Shown here one piece after another: positions 4,460-5,217 of a stretch of DNA of 5,217 nt. The notes below the pieces were generated by a model. That model saw only the letters and a program-made list of their open reading frames with translations. It did not search any database and had not been told where the DNA came from. Positions within the stretch are counted from its first letter, which is position 1. Each line of letters begins with the position of its first letter. This DNA comes from Methylomonas sp. Its GTDB lineage: Bacteria; Pseudomonadota; Gammaproteobacteria; Methylococcales; Methylomonadaceae. The position numbers and the translations under genes were made by a program. The DNA is taken from contig JALSIU010000066.1 in assembly GCA_026989715.1 (NCBI GenBank), forward strand, positions 1-5,217. The letters run 5' to 3'.

Positions 4460-5217
4460 TTATTTTTTTAGTCCGTCTAGGCGGCACCAGTCCTCTTGAA
4501 TAATAGGGGGACTGATGACAAATCCTGCATGATAGGCATTGCTGACAGCATCTGCTTGCTCGGTCAAGATGCCGGACAATATCAGTTGACCTTGCGGTTT
4601 CACCAAACGGCTAATGACGCTGGATAATTCAATCAGCGGTTTGGCTAAAATGTTGGCAAGTACGATATCGGCTGCAAATGCTTGAAATTCATCCGGTAGG
4701 TAGGTTTTTATTTTGGCGGCGACTTGATTTTTTTGTGCATTTTCGATTGTGGCAGTGAGTGCTTGCGGGTCAATGTCAATGGCATGCACTTCTTTCGCGC
4801 CGAGTAAAATAGCGGCAACCGCTAAAATACCTGAGCCGCAACCAAAATCAATCACTATTTTGTCGGTTACATCATGACTGGCTAGCCATTCTAGGCATAG
4901 TGCTGTTGTTGGGTGTGTGCCGGTGCCGAATGCGAGGCCGGGGTCGAGAATTAAACTGACAGTTCCTTCAACGTACTGTTCTTGCCCTGAAGGGTAGACC
5001 CATAAGTGCCGGCCAAAACACATAGGCTGGTAGTGCTCCATCCAGGCGCGCTCCCATGTTTGATCTGCAAGCACTTCTACATGCCAGTCGGTCATGCTGT
5101 TATCTGCAAATTGCCGGAAAAGTAAGTCTTTAATTAATTCGGGGCTTGCATCAAGTTCGAATAAAGCAATAATTTTTGTTTGTTCCCATATTCTGGTTTC
5201 ACCAATATTGGGTTCAT
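4460..5217 (-). CDS. prmA: Ribosomal protein L11 methyltransferase PrmA (5' end beyond right edge)
   Basis: PrmA trimethylates ribosomal protein L11 using SAM. The visible 251 residues include EPNIGETRIWEQTKIIALF (1-19), equivalent to the EPLPGETRLWGDTDVIGLF segment I recall from E. coli PrmA, so the reading frame runs through the right edge. About 40 N-terminal residues are missing from a protein of about 293 aa. The ATG at 5093-5095 is therefore an internal Met, not the start. The L11-recognition linker contains TWERAWMEHYQPMCFG. The methyltransferase domain has DPGLAFGTGTHPTT (91-104), the SAM motif VIDFGCGSGILAVAA (121-135), IDIDPQA with the acidic SAM-ribose ligand, and ANILAKPL (187-194), the family equivalent of motif IV. 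The end, EDWCRLDGLKK, also matches family C-termini. It overlaps no neighbour; the DUF3426 gene follows after 4 nt in the same transcript. The identification is very secure. Confidence 0.96.
   Translation of the reverse strand, partial: EPNIGETRIWEQTKIIALFELDASPELIKDLLFRQFADNSMTDWHVEVLADQTWERAWMEHYQPMCFGRHLWVYPSGQEQYVEGTVSLILDPGLAFGTGTHPTTALCLEWLASHDVTDKIVIDFGCGSGILAVAAILLGAKEVHAIDIDPQALTATIENAQKNQVAAKIKTYLPDEFQAFAADIVLANILAKPLIELSSVISRLVKPQGQLILSGILTEQADAVSNAYHAGFVISPPIIQEDWCRLDGLKK

Noticed and set aside
5093..5095. ATG as the start of a 211-aa prmA
   Set aside because: The same frame stays open to the window edge and encodes the conserved GETRIW-type N-terminal segment of PrmA, so this Met is internal and the gene is cut by the edge.
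1..5217. tRNA, rRNA, CRISPR array, insertion sequence or integrase
   Set aside because: No tRNA-like cloverleaf, regularly spaced repeat, transposase motif or terminal inverted repeat pair was found; the metal cluster shows no visible mobile-element border in this window.

Overview
The window reads as chromosomal DNA of a gammaproteobacterium of moderate-to-low G+C. The main taxonomic clue is a prmA gene followed immediately by a zinc-ribbon/DUF3426 membrane protein gene, an arrangement common in gammaproteobacteria, and then rlmI. The lineage cannot be fixed from sequence alone. The metal ATPase cluster would fit an environmental group such as Methylococcales or Thiotrichales, but that is a guess. 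Every gene I can support lies on the minus strand, so the order of transcription runs from the right edge to the left edge.

Right half (about 2516-5217), translation and rRNA modification. prmA (ribosomal protein L11 methyltransferase) is cut by the right edge. Four bases after it comes a zinc-ribbon/DUF3426 single-pass membrane protein, almost certainly in the same transcript. After an 80-bp gap with a good promoter comes rlmI (23S rRNA m5C methyltransferase), and just past its stop is a perfect 10-bp inverted repeat that probably ends the unit.

Left half (1-2264), an accessory metal-handling cluster of five genes in a row: an 82-aa membrane protein with a Cys-containing tail; a 55-aa protein with a CxxC...CCxxC metal-binding signature; a 106-aa YtxH-like single-pass membrane protein; a 202-aa protein with an N-terminal cysteine-free HMA_2-like domain and hydrophobic segments; and the first 191 residues of a P1B-type metal ATPase carrying an HMA_2-like domain followed by a canonical GMSCASC heavy-metal-binding domain. 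The ATPase continues beyond the left edge. A perfect TATAAT and a 7-bp inverted repeat precede the 55-aa gene, and a strong hairpin separates the 106-aa gene from the HMA_2 gene.

A P1B ATPase sitting with HMA_2-like and small hydrophobic membrane proteins resembles the general make-up of the ferrosome (fez) iron-storage organelle clusters. That is the main hypothesis for the left half. It rests on domain architecture and context, not on a search, and the ATPase catalytic core that would test it lies outside the window. A simple metal efflux operon is the alternative.
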